From JBCDBY01 sp039182715 (GTDB taxonomy: Bacteria > Planctomycetota > PLA2): a stretch of DNA of 32,405 bases. Numbering within the stretch: position 1 is the first letter of the stretch; each line of letters opens with the position of its first letter. Positions 6,930 through 15,296 of this stretch are shown here, piece after piece. The notes beneath the pieces are model-generated. The model worked only from the letters and a program-made list of their open reading frames with translations, searched no databases and was not told the DNA's origin. The DNA is taken from NCBI GenBank assembly GCA_039182715.1, contig JBCDBY010000007.1:1-32405 (forward strand). Direction: 5' to 3'. Made by a program: the position numbers and the translations under genes.

Positions 6930-7505
6930 ATGGCGCGAGGGGAATCGAAGGCTTATGGCATCTACCTGGCGTGCCTCTTCGTGTGGGCGCTGTGCACGGC
7001 AAGCCTGAACGCGGGTCTCTCGCTGGGCAAGAGTCCCTGGCTGATCGCTACCCTCGGAGGCGGCGCGCTCACGCTGCACTGGGTTCTCGTCGTCGGGCTG
7101 TCGAAGAGCCCGTCTCCGCTCGAAAGCCCGGCCGGGCGCAAGCGACGCCCCATCCTGCGGTGGGTGCTCACATGGCCGATCGCGGCCGCACTCGTCATCT
7201 CGTCGTCGAGGACGAACTTCCCGATGAGCCTGCGCGTCATGGCCTCCGAGGACGCGCTCGCCTCCGTGGTCGAGCAAAGCGCGGACGGTTCCGTCGAACG
7301 GGCGGCCGGCTCGTTCGAGGTCCGGGGAACCGCGGCGTATCGGGGCTGCACGTTTCTCGAGCTGGGAAACTCGCTCGAAGGAACTCCCGCCGGCATCGTC
7401 CACGTCCCCAGCGGAGCGGAGCCCCCCGAACGCCACCCCGTCGGGATGCGCCTGCGCGTCCGCCACGTGACCGGGAACTGGTGGCGGTTTACGACCCACA
7501 GCTAG
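6930..7505 (+). CDS. Hypothetical membrane protein
   Basis: The 191-residue product has three predicted membrane helices: about 9-29 (IYLACLFVWALCTASLNAGL), 35-53 (PWLIATLGGGALTLHWVLVV) and 77-90 (VLTWPIAAALVISS). The C-terminal half (about 95-191) is soluble and probably external, with a small beta-rich region including FEVRGTAAYRGCTFLELG and VGMRLRVRHVTGNWWRF. I do not recognise a family. The start at 6930 was chosen because it is the ATG immediately before the first helix; an upstream in-frame ATG at 6771 would add 53 residues with no hydrophobicity and poor coding character. It is separated from the LRAT-like gene by 171 bp in which I see no clear gene. Confidence 0.75.
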   Translation: MARGESKAYGIYLACLFVWALCTASLNAGLSLGKSPWLIATLGGGALTLHWVLVVGLSKSPSPLESPAGRKRRPILRWVLTWPIAAALVISSSRTNFPMSLRVMASEDALASVVEQSADGSVERAAGSFEVRGTAAYRGCTFLELGNSLEGTPAGIVHVPSGAEPPERHPVGMRLRVRHVTGNWWRFTTHS

Positions 7506-7617
7506 GGCCAGTCTGCGGGGTTGCGCCCACGCCGTCACCCTCGGCGGCGGCCAGGGGTTCCTGATCGAACAGGCCGCCGGCACAGGCATCGCCGTGCGCC
7601 ACCGCCGATCGACCGAC

Positions 7618-7636
7618 GCGCGAAAAAAAGGCGCGC
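7618..7636. other. Small hairpin with A7 loop upstream of the sigma-factor gene
   Basis: GCGCG and CGCGC flank a nine-base loop containing seven A residues. The A tract is conspicuous in this GC-rich spacer (7506-7667, no gene seen). It could be an UP element or a leader structure for the sigma-factor fusion; there is no run of T as in an intrinsic terminator. Confidence 0.25.
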
Positions 7637-7667
7637 AACGATTCGCCCGCTGCGGGAACGTAGGGGT

Positions 7668-10600
7668 ATGGGCGAGGGAATCGACCGCGAAGAGCTGCTG
7701 GCGCACCGGGAGTACGTCCAGGCGCTGGCGCGGCGACTGATTCTCGACCCGGGTCGCGCCGACGACGTCGCGCAGGACGCGATGCTGGCCGCCCTCGAGG
7801 CCTCGCCCGAGCGCCGTGGCCCGCTCCGCGCGTGGCTGACCGGCGTCGTGCGCAACCTCGCGTACCGCGTGCTCCGCGACGAAGAACGCCGCCGGCGCCG
7901 CGAGCAGAGACGCGCACGACCCGACCGCACCGAATCGACGGCCGACGCGGTCGGCGACTTGCACATGCACCGCGAGATCGTCGACGTGCTGCTCGCACTC
8001 GACGAGCCCTACCGCACCGTCCTCGTGCTGCACTACTTCGAAGGACTCGCGCCGCGCGACATCGCTGCGCGCGTGGACCGACCCGGCGCGACGGTGCGCT
8101 CGCAGCTGCATCGCGGCATCGACCGCATGCGGGAGGCGCTCGACCGCCGGTATGGCGGCGATCGAAGAATCTGGTCCGCCGCCCTCGTCCCGCTCGTCTT
8201 TCCCGCAAAGAGCGCGGCCGCGGCGACGACGACGGGCGCAGGGATCACGGGAGTACTGCTCATGTCGACGAAACTCAAGCTGGCCGGCGTCGCCGTCCTC
8301 GTCCTGGCCTTCGCGTCCTGGACTCTGCTTTCCGCGCCGTCCCGTGCGCCCGAACGCACGGTGCGATCGAAGACGGAACATGCCACGGCCGCAAAGACGT
8401 CGGAAGCCGGCCCGCAGAACGCGCCGATCGGAGGAGACGAGCGCCCGGCGGCCGCACTCGAGCCGCTCCGAGTCCGCGTGGTCAAGCCGGACGGCAGCGC
8501 GGCGGACGGCGCCACCGTGCGCCTCTACGCGGGCCCGGTGCGCGATCAGCCGCTGGATGGGCTCGGCATGTTCTCACCCTCGTGGTTCGAGCAGGATCTC
8601 CAGGCGGCCCTCGAAGCTCACGCGCGCGCTACCTCGCAGCGGACCGATCGCGAGGGTTTCGCCGAGTTTCAGGTCGAGCGAACGCGCCATCAATACCTGC
8701 ACGCCCATCTCGACGGCTTCGCGCCGGCGGAGTCGGTCGCGAGCTTCAGTCGGTTCGAGGGCCGGTTCCACGGGACGACCCTGAAGCTCGCGACGGGGCA
8801 TCCATTCGAGGGCCGCGTGACCTCCACCGACGGCAAGCCGATCGCCGGCGCCGCGATCTCTCTCGAGGACAACCGCGCCATGCAGTTCCGGGGCGAGCCG
8901 AAGATCCTGCCGGGGTCGACCGCGACCGATGCGACCGGGCGCTTCCGGTTTGCCGCGGCGACCGGAGGCGACCGCTCCGTCTGGGTGGCGCTACCGGGCG
9001 GCTTCCGCTTCTACGTGGCGACCGTCCGAATCCCCGACGTCTCCTCGTTCGACTTCACGGTCGAGCCGGGCGGTGTCCTGACCGGCCGCGTGACGGCAGC
9101 CGACACCGGTCGTCCGGTGGCCGGCGCGCAGGTCCGACTCCGTCATGCGGGTCGGCCGCACAGCTACGCCCAGGCAGTCTCGAACGCCGACGGCGTCTAT
9201 CGCATCGAAGCACTTCCGCGCGGCCGTATCGACGGGATTTACGCCGTGGCGGACGGCTACGTGACCGCTCCCCGCAAACAAGACAATTGGCTCACCGAGA
9301 CGATTCGTCCGGGCGCGACGACAACGTACGACCTCGTCGTCGTCCGGACCGCAACCGTATCCGGAACGGTACGCGGACCGCAGGGAGGCCTCGGCCACGT
9401 GCTGGTCGAGGCGATCTACGTGACTCCGCATCACAGGGAACACGGGCGGTTCCATACGCGGACCGACGAGTCCGGAGCGTACGTGTTGTCCGGGCTTCGA
9501 CCCGCGCCTTATCTCCTTCGAGCGTCCGTCGAGGGTTTCCGGGATCCGGCATCTCGCATCCCGCTGCACGAACTCGGTGGGGCGAGTCATGGGGACACGC
9601 TCCGCACGCTCCAACCCGGCTCTCACGAAACGCACGACTTCCGGATGAAGCGTGCGATCGGGGGCACCGTCGAGGGCACGGTCCTGGATGACGCCGGCTC
9701 GCCCATCCAAGGTGCTCGCGTCGCCGCAGGCGGAGTCGCGGCGGAGTCGGATGAAAAGGGAAGCTTCATACTGGAAGGATGCTGGCCGGATGCGCGGGGC
9801 GCGATCCGTGCCTCTGCGGAGGGGTTCCGGACGAACGTCGCCGAAGTCGGCGAGATCGTCGAGGGTCAGGTGATTCGCGATCTCGTCGTCCGCCTCGAAA
9901 GAGCACGTCAACGACGCATTCGTGGACGCGTCCGCCCGGCGGCCGGTTGGCTTCCGCCGAACTGCCAGGTGGTCGTCCAGTACTTCGTCGAACGCCATCG
10001 GTTGCTCGGTCAGTCCATCGCTCCCACGCGCCACGAGGTCGCCCCGGACGGCAGCTTCTCCATCGATGTGGACGAAACCCGCCTGAAAATTCTGGGACTG
10101 CTCGTCGAAGCCGCCGCACCGGGTGTCGCTTCCAAGCCGCGCAAGCTGCGATTCGCAGACCCGTCGCACGACGACGTCGAGCTGACTCTGCCCATGACGC
10201 ATGCGGCGAGCGGCGTGGTCACGAGCGCCGACGGCAGTCCCCTTCCGCACGCGTGCGTCGCTTTCGACGTCGAGCCGGAATCACGCTCTCTGGAGAATCC
10301 TCGCGCTCTTACCCCGATTCTCGCAACGACGGATGCCGACGGCGCGTTCACGATCCCGAGGGTCGCAGCGGGGCGCCATCGTCTGCGCATCTGGGCCCGT
10401 GGCCACGTCGACGAACACCCGGAACTGAACGCGCCGAACGACGCGCCGCTGCCGGTCGTCATGGAGCGCTCACACTCGATCGCCGGGCGCGTCGTGACCC
10501 CCGAGGGAAAGCCGATTCGAGGCGTCCACCTCTGGCTGCAGCGGCAATCCATAGCGGAGGGCAGCCAGCTCTCCGGCGCGGAGGCCCGAGTATCCCAGCG

Positions 10601-11810
10601 GGACGGGAGGATGCACCGAGCCTGGACAGATCTGGACGGACGGTTTCGCGTGGAGGGCCTGAAAGAAGGCCCCCATATCATCAATGTCGGCGGTCACTCC
10701 GGTGGGCCGAACGTGATGGGCACGCGGATCGTCGGAGTCCCGGCGGGCAAAACGAATCTGCGCTTCGAGCTGCGGCCTGGTTTCACAATCCACGGTCGAG
10801 TCGTTTCGTCGCTCAAACGAGGTGTCCCCAACGTCTACGTAAGCGCCGGGAGCACCGCCAAGGGCGGAGTCCAGGTGTGGCGATCTGCCATGACCGACGC
10901 GCAAGGAGCGTTTCACATCGATGGGCTTCGCGAGGGCGAGCACACCTTGACCGCGCGGGTCCCGGAAGGGCGAACCTACCGGAACATCACGGTCAAGGGC
11001 GTGTTTGCCGGCGCGACCGACGTCGTGATCGAAACGAAGGAGTACCTCTCGCTCGCCGGACAGGTCCGGGGCGCCGACGGACATCCGGCCCCGAACGTGG
11101 AGTTGGTCGCGATACCGGACGGGAAGCCCTCGGGACGCGGCACGCAAAGCGACGCACGCGGCCGCTTCCGGTTCGATGGACTCGAGGAAGGCCGTTACGA
11201 CATTGAGCTCGTCGGACGCCGCCATCCGGGCAAACGGCTCGTCGGCGGAAAAGGAGTGCAGGCCGGGGCGACCGATGTCGAGGTTCGATTCGACTCCGGC
11301 GCCGCCATCGAAGGCGTCGTGGTCGACGAGGCCGATCGCCCGGTCCACCAAGCGCTCGTTCTGGTCACGGCGAAGGCCATGCGGGGGCGTTCCTGGGCCA
11401 GCACCGACGAGAACGGTCGCTTCCGAATCACCGGACTTCCCGACGACGGCACCGTGGACGCCCGTCTGTCGCATCGCGCCTTCGCCTCGCAGTTTCGGCG
11501 TGGCATCGCACCGGGCACGACGGGTCTCCGCTGGACCTTCGCGCGGGGCGTCCCCACGAAAGGTCGCGCCGTGGATGCCGACGGCAAGCCGCTGGCCGAG
11601 CGCGTGCTGCGAATCCGCCTGGCCGGCGAGGCCAAGTCGATCCAGTCCGCGAAGACGGATGCCGCTGGTCACTTCGAGGTCCTGCTGCTGCGCTCGAAGA
11701 AGTACGTGTTCGTATGCCAGCGCGTCGTCGACGGCAAAGCGCAGGAGCTGACGAGCGACCCGATCGAGGGCGGCATGAACGACGCATCCATCACGATGAG
11801 AGTGCGCTGA
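7668..11810 (+). CDS. ECF sigma factor fused to membrane helix and carboxypeptidase-regulatory-like repeats
   Basis: The 1380-residue protein starts as an extracytoplasmic-function sigma factor: region 2 at about 10-76 (DDVAQDAMLAALEA, WLTGVVRNLAYRVLRDE) and region 4 at about 105-156 (LDEPYRTVLVLHYFEGLAPRDIAARV, TVRSQLHRGIDRMRE). A hydrophobic segment at about 204-222 then crosses the membrane. Residues about 255-1380 contain some twelve repeats of a beta-sandwich with the pattern G-V-DG-P-A-V, for example FEGRVTSTDGKPIAGAAISL, LTGRVTAADTGRPVAGAQVR and IAGRVVTPEGKPIRGVHLWL. This is the carboxypeptidase-regulatory-like/Cna-B type, often ligand- or carbohydrate-binding. The layout suggests a one-protein sensor: external repeats, internal sigma domain. 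How the sigma part is released is unknown. ATG 7668 is the first start giving a complete region 2. Confidence 0.92.
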   Translation: MGEGIDREELLAHREYVQALARRLILDPGRADDVAQDAMLAALEASPERRGPLRAWLTGVVRNLAYRVLRDEERRRRREQRRARPDRTESTADAVGDLHMHREIVDVLLALDEPYRTVLVLHYFEGLAPRDIAARVDRPGATVRSQLHRGIDRMREALDRRYGGDRRIWSAALVPLVFPAKSAAAATTTGAGITGVLLMSTKLKLAGVAVLVLAFASWTLLSAPSRAPERTVRSKTEHATAAKTSEAGPQNAPIGGDERPAAALEPLRVRVVKPDGSAADGATVRLYAGPVRDQPLDGLGMFSPSWFEQDLQAALEAHARATSQRTDREGFAEFQVERTRHQYLHAHLDGFAPAESVASFSRFEGRFHGTTLKLATGHPFEGRVTSTDGKPIAGAAISLEDNRAMQFRGEPKILPGSTATDATGRFRFAAATGGDRSVWVALPGGFRFYVATVRIPDVSSFDFTVEPGGVLTGRVTAADTGRPVAGAQVRLRHAGRPHSYAQAVSNADGVYRIEALPRGRIDGIYAVADGYVTAPRKQDNWLTETIRPGATTTYDLVVVRTATVSGTVRGPQGGLGHVLVEAIYVTPHHREHGRFHTRTDESGAYVLSGLRPAPYLLRASVEGFRDPASRIPLHELGGASHGDTLRTLQPGSHETHDFRMKRAIGGTVEGTVLDDAGSPIQGARVAAGGVAAESDEKGSFILEGCWPDARGAIRASAEGFRTNVAEVGEIVEGQVIRDLVVRLERARQRRIRGRVRPAAGWLPPNCQVVVQYFVERHRLLGQSIAPTRHEVAPDGSFSIDVDETRLKILGLLVEAAAPGVASKPRKLRFADPSHDDVELTLPMTHAASGVVTSADGSPLPHACVAFDVEPESRSLENPRALTPILATTDADGAFTIPRVAAGRHRLRIWARGHVDEHPELNAPNDAPLPVVMERSHSIAGRVVTPEGKPIRGVHLWLQRQSIAEGSQLSGAEARVSQRDGRMHRAWTDLDGRFRVEGLKEGPHIINVGGHSGGPNVMGTRIVGVPAGKTNLRFELRPGFTIHGRVVSSLKRGVPNVYVSAGSTAKGGVQVWRSAMTDAQGAFHIDGLREGEHTLTARVPEGRTYRNITVKGVFAGATDVVIETKEYLSLAGQVRGADGHPAPNVELVAIPDGKPSGRGTQSDARGRFRFDGLEEGRYDIELVGRRHPGKRLVGGKGVQAGATDVEVRFDSGAAIEGVVVDEADRPVHQALVLVTAKAMRGRSWASTDENGRFRITGLPDDGTVDARLSHRAFASQFRRGIAPGTTGLRWTFARGVPTKGRAVDADGKPLAERVLRIRLAGEAKSIQSAKTDAAGHFEVLLLRSKKYVFVCQRVVDGKAQELTSDPIEGGMNDASITMRVR

Positions 11811-11840
11811 CGGCTGCGACGGGTGTGCGAGACCCCATGA

Positions 11841-12062
11841 TCCACCGCCCTGCGGGAAGGCTGGGGCCGCGACGTCTCTTATTCAGATCGTCGGGTGGCG
11901 TACACCGAACTCGAGCCAGGCAAGCGCATCGAGGGGTCCAAGCGGTGCTCCGTGGTCGTGCGCATGGTCTTCGACCGGCGGGAGAACATGCCGTTGCACG
12001 TCCACCATGGCATGACCAACCTGCTCAACGAGAACGACGTCGCGTTCGAGCCGCTTCCCTAG
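11841..12062 (+). pseudogene. Remnant paralogue of the cupin-like gene at 15892
   Basis: This frame runs from just after a stop (TGA 11838-11840) to TAG at 12060-12062. It reads WGRDVSYSDRRVAYTELEPG (from 11862), then CSVVVRM, then DRRENMPLHVHHGMTNLL. The intact cupin-like protein has WGRDITLSERDVGYIELGPG, CSVVVRM and DRQETVQLHVHHRVTNLL in the same order, but with 80 extra residues between the two blocks. The remnant lacks an upstream ATG or GTG (the first possible GTG is at 11895, past the conserved start) and lacks the C-terminal third. The missing middle is bounded by a sequence (GTGCGCATG) that occurs twice in the intact gene, exactly 240 bp apart. This stretch fills most of the 304-bp gap between the sigma-factor and rhomboid genes. 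Confidence 0.75.
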
Positions 12063-12099
12063 GCCACCGCCGTTACGAATAGCGGCGTCCTCGGGGCGG

Positions 12100-12105
12100 T
12101 AGGGT
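12100..12105 (+). promoter_or_regulatory. Possible -10 element of the rhomboid gene
   Basis: TAGGGT ends nine bases before the GTG at 12115. It fits the TANNNT pattern of other genes here but the spacing is at the long end, so it is a weak candidate. Confidence 0.3.
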
Positions 12106-12114
12106 ATCGCTGCC

Positions 12115-13236
12115 GTGCTTGTTGTCGTTCCCTACAAAGTCGATACCTATAGCGCCGAGCTGCCGTGGGGCACGATCGGCATCATCGCCGCCAACCTCCT
12201 AATCGCCCTCCTGCTCGGGTTCCCGACGTCCGCGAGCGCCAGTAGCGAGTCGCGTACGCTGATCGACGCGGGCGTGCTGCTCTTCGGCACGATCAATCCA
12301 CTCACCTGGGTCACCGCGGCGTTCGTCCATCTCGACTGGGCGCATCTCCTCGTCAACATGGTGTTCCTCTGGGCGTTCGGCTTCATCGTCGAGGGCTACC
12401 TGGGCTGGCAGCGCTTCCTCGTGCTCTACCTCGCCGTGGCTGCGGCGGGCGGTGCGCTCACCCAGGTCCTGATGATCGGAGCGGACGGCGGCGGCGCGGC
12501 CGGCGCCTCGGGCGCGATCTACAGCCTGATGGCGTGTGCCGCCCTCTGGGCGCCGCGCAACATCCTGACGGTGTTCGTCTGGTTCGTCGTGTACCTGCGA
12601 AAGTCGGTCGAAGTCAGCGTGCTCGGGTTCTGCGCACTCTGGATCGGTCTCGACCTGCTGGCGGTGATCTTCAGAGGCTTCTCGATGAGCTCCGAGCTCC
12701 TGCACGTCTTCGGCGCCGGGGTCGGAGTCGGGGCGGCGTGGCTGTGCATCGAGAAGCGCTGGGTGGATGCGGAGGGCTGGGACTGGTTCTCCATCCGCAA
12801 GCACGGTGAGCCGCGCAAGCAGATGGTGCTGCAACCGATCGCGCCCAAGCCCGAGCGCGTTGACACGCTGGTCGAGGTCCGCGACGCGCTGGAGCGCGGC
12901 GATCCGGTCGCAGCCGATGAGGCGTACCGGGAGGCGGCGATCGACTTCCGGCTGCCCATCGCGGAGCTCGGGCAGCTGGCATCGAAGCTGCTTGCGGCCG
13001 GCCGCACGGAAGCCGGTGTCGAGCGGCTGCGGGAGTGGATTCAGCGCGACCCGAAGCCCGCCTTGCGACTGCGGCTAGCCCAGGAGTACCTGGGCATGGA
13101 TCGACCCGCCGGCGCGCGCGAGCAGCTGGAGTTACTCGACGAGTCGGCGCTGACGGCTGCCCAGCAGGAGACGCGCCGCGCACTTCTGCAGCGCGCGGCG
13201 ACGGGCGCCGAGGGCGGCCGGCTCGAGCTGGAGTAG
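12115..13236 (+). CDS. Rhomboid-family intramembrane serine protease with C-terminal helical domain
   Basis: The 373-residue protein has about six membrane helices in residues 18-212. Rhomboid signatures are present: WAHLLVNMVFLW (75-86) with oxyanion residues H77 and N81, GASGAIYSLM (130-139) with the nucleophile S132, and LLHVFGAGVGVG (195-206) with the general base H197. Family members cut membrane proteins within the bilayer. The C-terminal 140 residues are soluble and helical, resembling TPR-like units (VRDALERGDPVAADEAYREA, LASKLLAAGRTEAGVERLREWI), probably for protein binding. Start is GTG 12115. Its nearest complete upstream neighbour is the membrane-spanning sigma-factor fusion, a conceivable but untested substrate. 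It converges on the next gene with a 15-bp gap. Confidence 0.92.
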   Translation: MLVVVPYKVDTYSAELPWGTIGIIAANLLIALLLGFPTSASASSESRTLIDAGVLLFGTINPLTWVTAAFVHLDWAHLLVNMVFLWAFGFIVEGYLGWQRFLVLYLAVAAAGGALTQVLMIGADGGGAAGASGAIYSLMACAALWAPRNILTVFVWFVVYLRKSVEVSVLGFCALWIGLDLLAVIFRGFSMSSELLHVFGAGVGVGAAWLCIEKRWVDAEGWDWFSIRKHGEPRKQMVLQPIAPKPERVDTLVEVRDALERGDPVAADEAYREAAIDFRLPIAELGQLASKLLAAGRTEAGVERLREWIQRDPKPALRLRLAQEYLGMDRPAGAREQLELLDESALTAAQQETRRALLQRAATGAEGGRLELE

Positions 13237-13251
13237 CCGGGGGCGCGTTCG

Positions 13252-13884
13252 CTACGAATCCGGGAAGGCAATGTCGTCGTCGCTGCCGTGCTTGCCGTCG
13301 GGCCCCGCGCTCCGAATGCGGAACGAGCGCGTGCCCGTCTTCACGATCTCGTAGTGCCGACCCCACGGGTCTTTCTCGCGAACGTAGAACGGTTCCGAGT
13401 CGCTGGGGCGCAAGGGCGCTTCCATCTCCGTCAGGCTCTCGGGCGGCTCGCTTCTCCGGATCATCATCCAGAGCTTCACGAGGTTGTAGAGCTCGCGGCA
13501 GCGCTGCGCCGCGATCTTCTCGGGCGGCAACGGCGACCAGGACCAGATCCCCTTCTGCTCGCCGAGCGCGCGCACGACCTCGGCCACATCATTCGGCAGC
13601 GCGTCGACGACCTCTTCGAGATCGCGATAGGCCGCCTGCAGATCCTCGTTCTCCAGATCCTTGAAGTTCAGCGCGCGCATACGCACGAGGTTGGCCTCGA
13701 TGCCGGGCCATGCCGCGTGAAAGGCGTCTACGCTTTCGAGCCCGTCGATCCGCTTCGTGATGTCGCGAAGCAGGGGGACGATCGGCGCTACGGGCGATTC
13801 TTCCTGCGCGGGCACCGGCTCGCCACACCCGATCAGCACAAATAACGCCCAGAGCGGACACCAGAGCAAGGCACGGCGATGCAT
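13252..13884 (-). CDS. Lipoprotein with pseudopilin (GspG-like) C-terminal motif
   Basis: The 210-residue product begins with a lipoprotein signal whose lipobox LIGC puts the lipidated cysteine at C20. The middle is helical (about 40-130). The end, DPWGRHYEIV followed by FRIRSAGPDGKHGSDDDIAFP, closely follows the C-terminal calcium-binding end of the major type II secretion pseudopilin GspG (DPWG...SxGPDGxxGTxDDI). The N-terminal pilin helix and prepilin cleavage site are absent, so this is not a pilin; the motif seems to have been recruited to a lipoprotein. The ATG at 13884 follows TACATT by six bases; an ATG at 13905 would precede the signal awkwardly. Function unknown. Confidence 0.85.
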   Translation of the reverse strand: MHRRALLWCPLWALFVLIGCGEPVPAQEESPVAPIVPLLRDITKRIDGLESVDAFHAAWPGIEANLVRMRALNFKDLENEDLQAAYRDLEEVVDALPNDVAEVVRALGEQKGIWSWSPLPPEKIAAQRCRELYNLVKLWMMIRRSEPPESLTEMEAPLRPSDSEPFYVREKDPWGRHYEIVKTGTRSFRIRSAGPDGKHGSDDDIAFPDS

Positions 13885-13890
13885 GGCGTC

Positions 13891-13896
13891 AATGTA
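13891..13896 (-). promoter_or_regulatory. Probable -10 element of a leaderless transcript (gene at 13884)
   Basis: The minus strand reads TACATT six bases before the ATG at 13884, with no Shine-Dalgarno sequence. Confidence 0.5.
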
Positions 13897-13933
13897 CTCC
13901 CACACCGACGCGGCGCGTGATGCCTTCGACCCC

Positions 13934-14247
13934 TTACCGCATCCGCAGCATGTAGAGCACGTCGTCGGCGTCGAAGTTCAGATCGGCTCCGGGGAACTGC
14001 AGATTGTTCGGCCCGCTCGCCTGGCCGGAGATCGCGAAGTCGCCGTTCGGTGCGAACCAAACCTTCGAGACGCTCAGCCACTCCGGACCCGGGACGGTCT
14101 CCAACCAGATCCGCTCTCCGGTGGCGTCGTCGAAGGCGGTCATCACGCCATCCTGTCGGTCGCCGGGATCGCGGCCGCGGAAGGGCTCGCGGAAACCGCC
14201 GGCGGCCACGATGCTGGCGTCCTCGGGGTTGCGCGCGAGGCTGCCGT
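13934..14247 (-). repeat. Parent copy of the 314-bp duplication at 4607-4920
   Basis: This 3' end of the lipoprotein gene matches 4607-4920 on the same strand at about 96% identity without gaps (12 mismatches counted by eye). Similarity ends sharply at both edges in both copies. Confidence 0.9.
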
Positions 14248-15286
14248 AGGAAACGCCCTCGTCCTCGGTGCGGGACCAGGCCAGCGTATTCGCACCGGTG
14301 ATGCGCAACACCACGCTACCCCCACCGGGCGTGACCGTGGCGTCGCCGATCGTCAGGGCGCCGTCGGTGCGGCCCGCCACCGCGTAGCCGTCCGCGCACT
14401 CGACGAACGCCTCCATGTTGAAGCGGGCGCCGAGCTGGATGGAGCTGCGCAGTTGGCCGTTCTCACCGATCAAGCGCACGAGCGCCGCGGTCTCTTCCTC
14501 GAACGAGTCCCGGAAGAAGCCGTCCTCGCGAAACTCGCCGCCGACCAGGATGTCGCCGTCCGACAGCATCTCCATGAAGCCGAGGTCGAGGAAGGTCCCG
14601 AACACACGCCACTGGAGCTCACCGGCGGCGTCGTACTTGAGGATGGCCTTGGTCAGGATCTCGCTGGCCAGCACATTGGCCGTGGGATCGATGTGGAACC
14701 GCCTGCCGGTCTGGACGAGGATCACGTACGAGCCGTCGCTCGGATCGACCGCCAGCTCGCCGGCCGGGCCGCCCCCGTTCGGCTCCACGGTGTGAATGTG
14801 CGAGCGAATCGAAATCGGTTCACCGGCGCGCGTCAGGCGCAGCACGAAGTAGGTGATCGGATACTGCCCGAGCGACACGGTCAGCGACCCGAACGAGACC
14901 GCCTCCGTGGTCACGCCGAGCGCGATGAGATTGCCGTCGGGCGTCGGCTCGATGTCGAGCCAGCGGAAGTCGGTCGCGCCGTCGTAGCTGCGGTGCCACA
15001 GCAGCTCGCCCGCGCCGTCGTAGCAGAGCAGGAACTGCTCGCCCGACAGCTTCGTGGCCAGCGTCGCGCCGGAGGGGTCCACGAATCCGGCGGACGAGCT
15101 CGACACACGTCCGGCCACGATTGTGGTGCCGTCGTCGAGCGGCTGAATCACCTGCGTGCTGTTCGAGCCGGTCACGAGCCGGACCGCGCTGGGCGTCCGC
15201 GATGCGAGAAACGAGACGGTCTCTTCGCCGCCCCCACCGCCGCAGGCGGCCAGAAGCGTCAGGGACAAGATCAGAGCTGCGCGCAT
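13934..15286 (-). CDS. Lipoprotein with beta-propeller-like repeats
   Basis: The 450-residue product has a short lipoprotein signal ending in the lipobox LAAC (C15) followed by a glycine-rich linker. The rest is built from repeated units that pair a DGA-E-W or E-L-W strand with a polar turn: YDGAGELLWHRSYDG, YDAAGELQWRVFG, ITGANTLAWSRTEDEG, DDATGERIWLETVPG. This is the pattern of PQQ-like or delta-60-type beta-propellers, often found in extracellular proteins of unclear binding role. Its last 314 bases are duplicated at 4607-4920. The start ATG at 15286 has a good Shine-Dalgarno sequence (GGAGG, five bases away), in contrast to most genes here. Binding partner unknown. Confidence 0.88.
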   Translation of the reverse strand: MRAALILSLTLLAACGGGGGEETVSFLASRTPSAVRLVTGSNSTQVIQPLDDGTTIVAGRVSSSSAGFVDPSGATLATKLSGEQFLLCYDGAGELLWHRSYDGATDFRWLDIEPTPDGNLIALGVTTEAVSFGSLTVSLGQYPITYFVLRLTRAGEPISIRSHIHTVEPNGGGPAGELAVDPSDGSYVILVQTGRRFHIDPTANVLASEILTKAILKYDAAGELQWRVFGTFLDLGFMEMLSDGDILVGGEFREDGFFRDSFEEETAALVRLIGENGQLRSSIQLGARFNMEAFVECADGYAVAGRTDGALTIGDATVTPGGGSVVLRITGANTLAWSRTEDEGVSYGSLARNPEDASIVAAGGFREPFRGRDPGDRQDGVMTAFDDATGERIWLETVPGPEWLSVSKVWFAPNGDFAISGQASGPNNLQFPGADLNFDADDVLYMLRMR

Positions 15287-15291
15287 GGAAA

Positions 15292-15296
15292 CCTCC
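15292..15296 (-). promoter_or_regulatory. Ribosome binding site of the lipoprotein gene
   Basis: The minus strand reads GGAGG, then five bases, then ATG at 15286. It fixes the start and shows that the host uses Shine-Dalgarno initiation for some genes. Confidence 0.7.

Noticed and set aside
6667..7002. Minus-strand frame with a protein-like segment (FRGMVDHGGPFEPHV, CLFQGERYEIRSGNW) in the 171-bp gap before 6930
   Set aside because: It could be a gene remnant, but it has no family match I recognise, overlaps two better genes and becomes low-complexity at its end.
11714..12082. Open frame of 122 codons after the sigma-factor fusion
   Set aside because: Its arginine-rich product is a frame shadow; the frame with meaning here is the cupin remnant ending at 12062.
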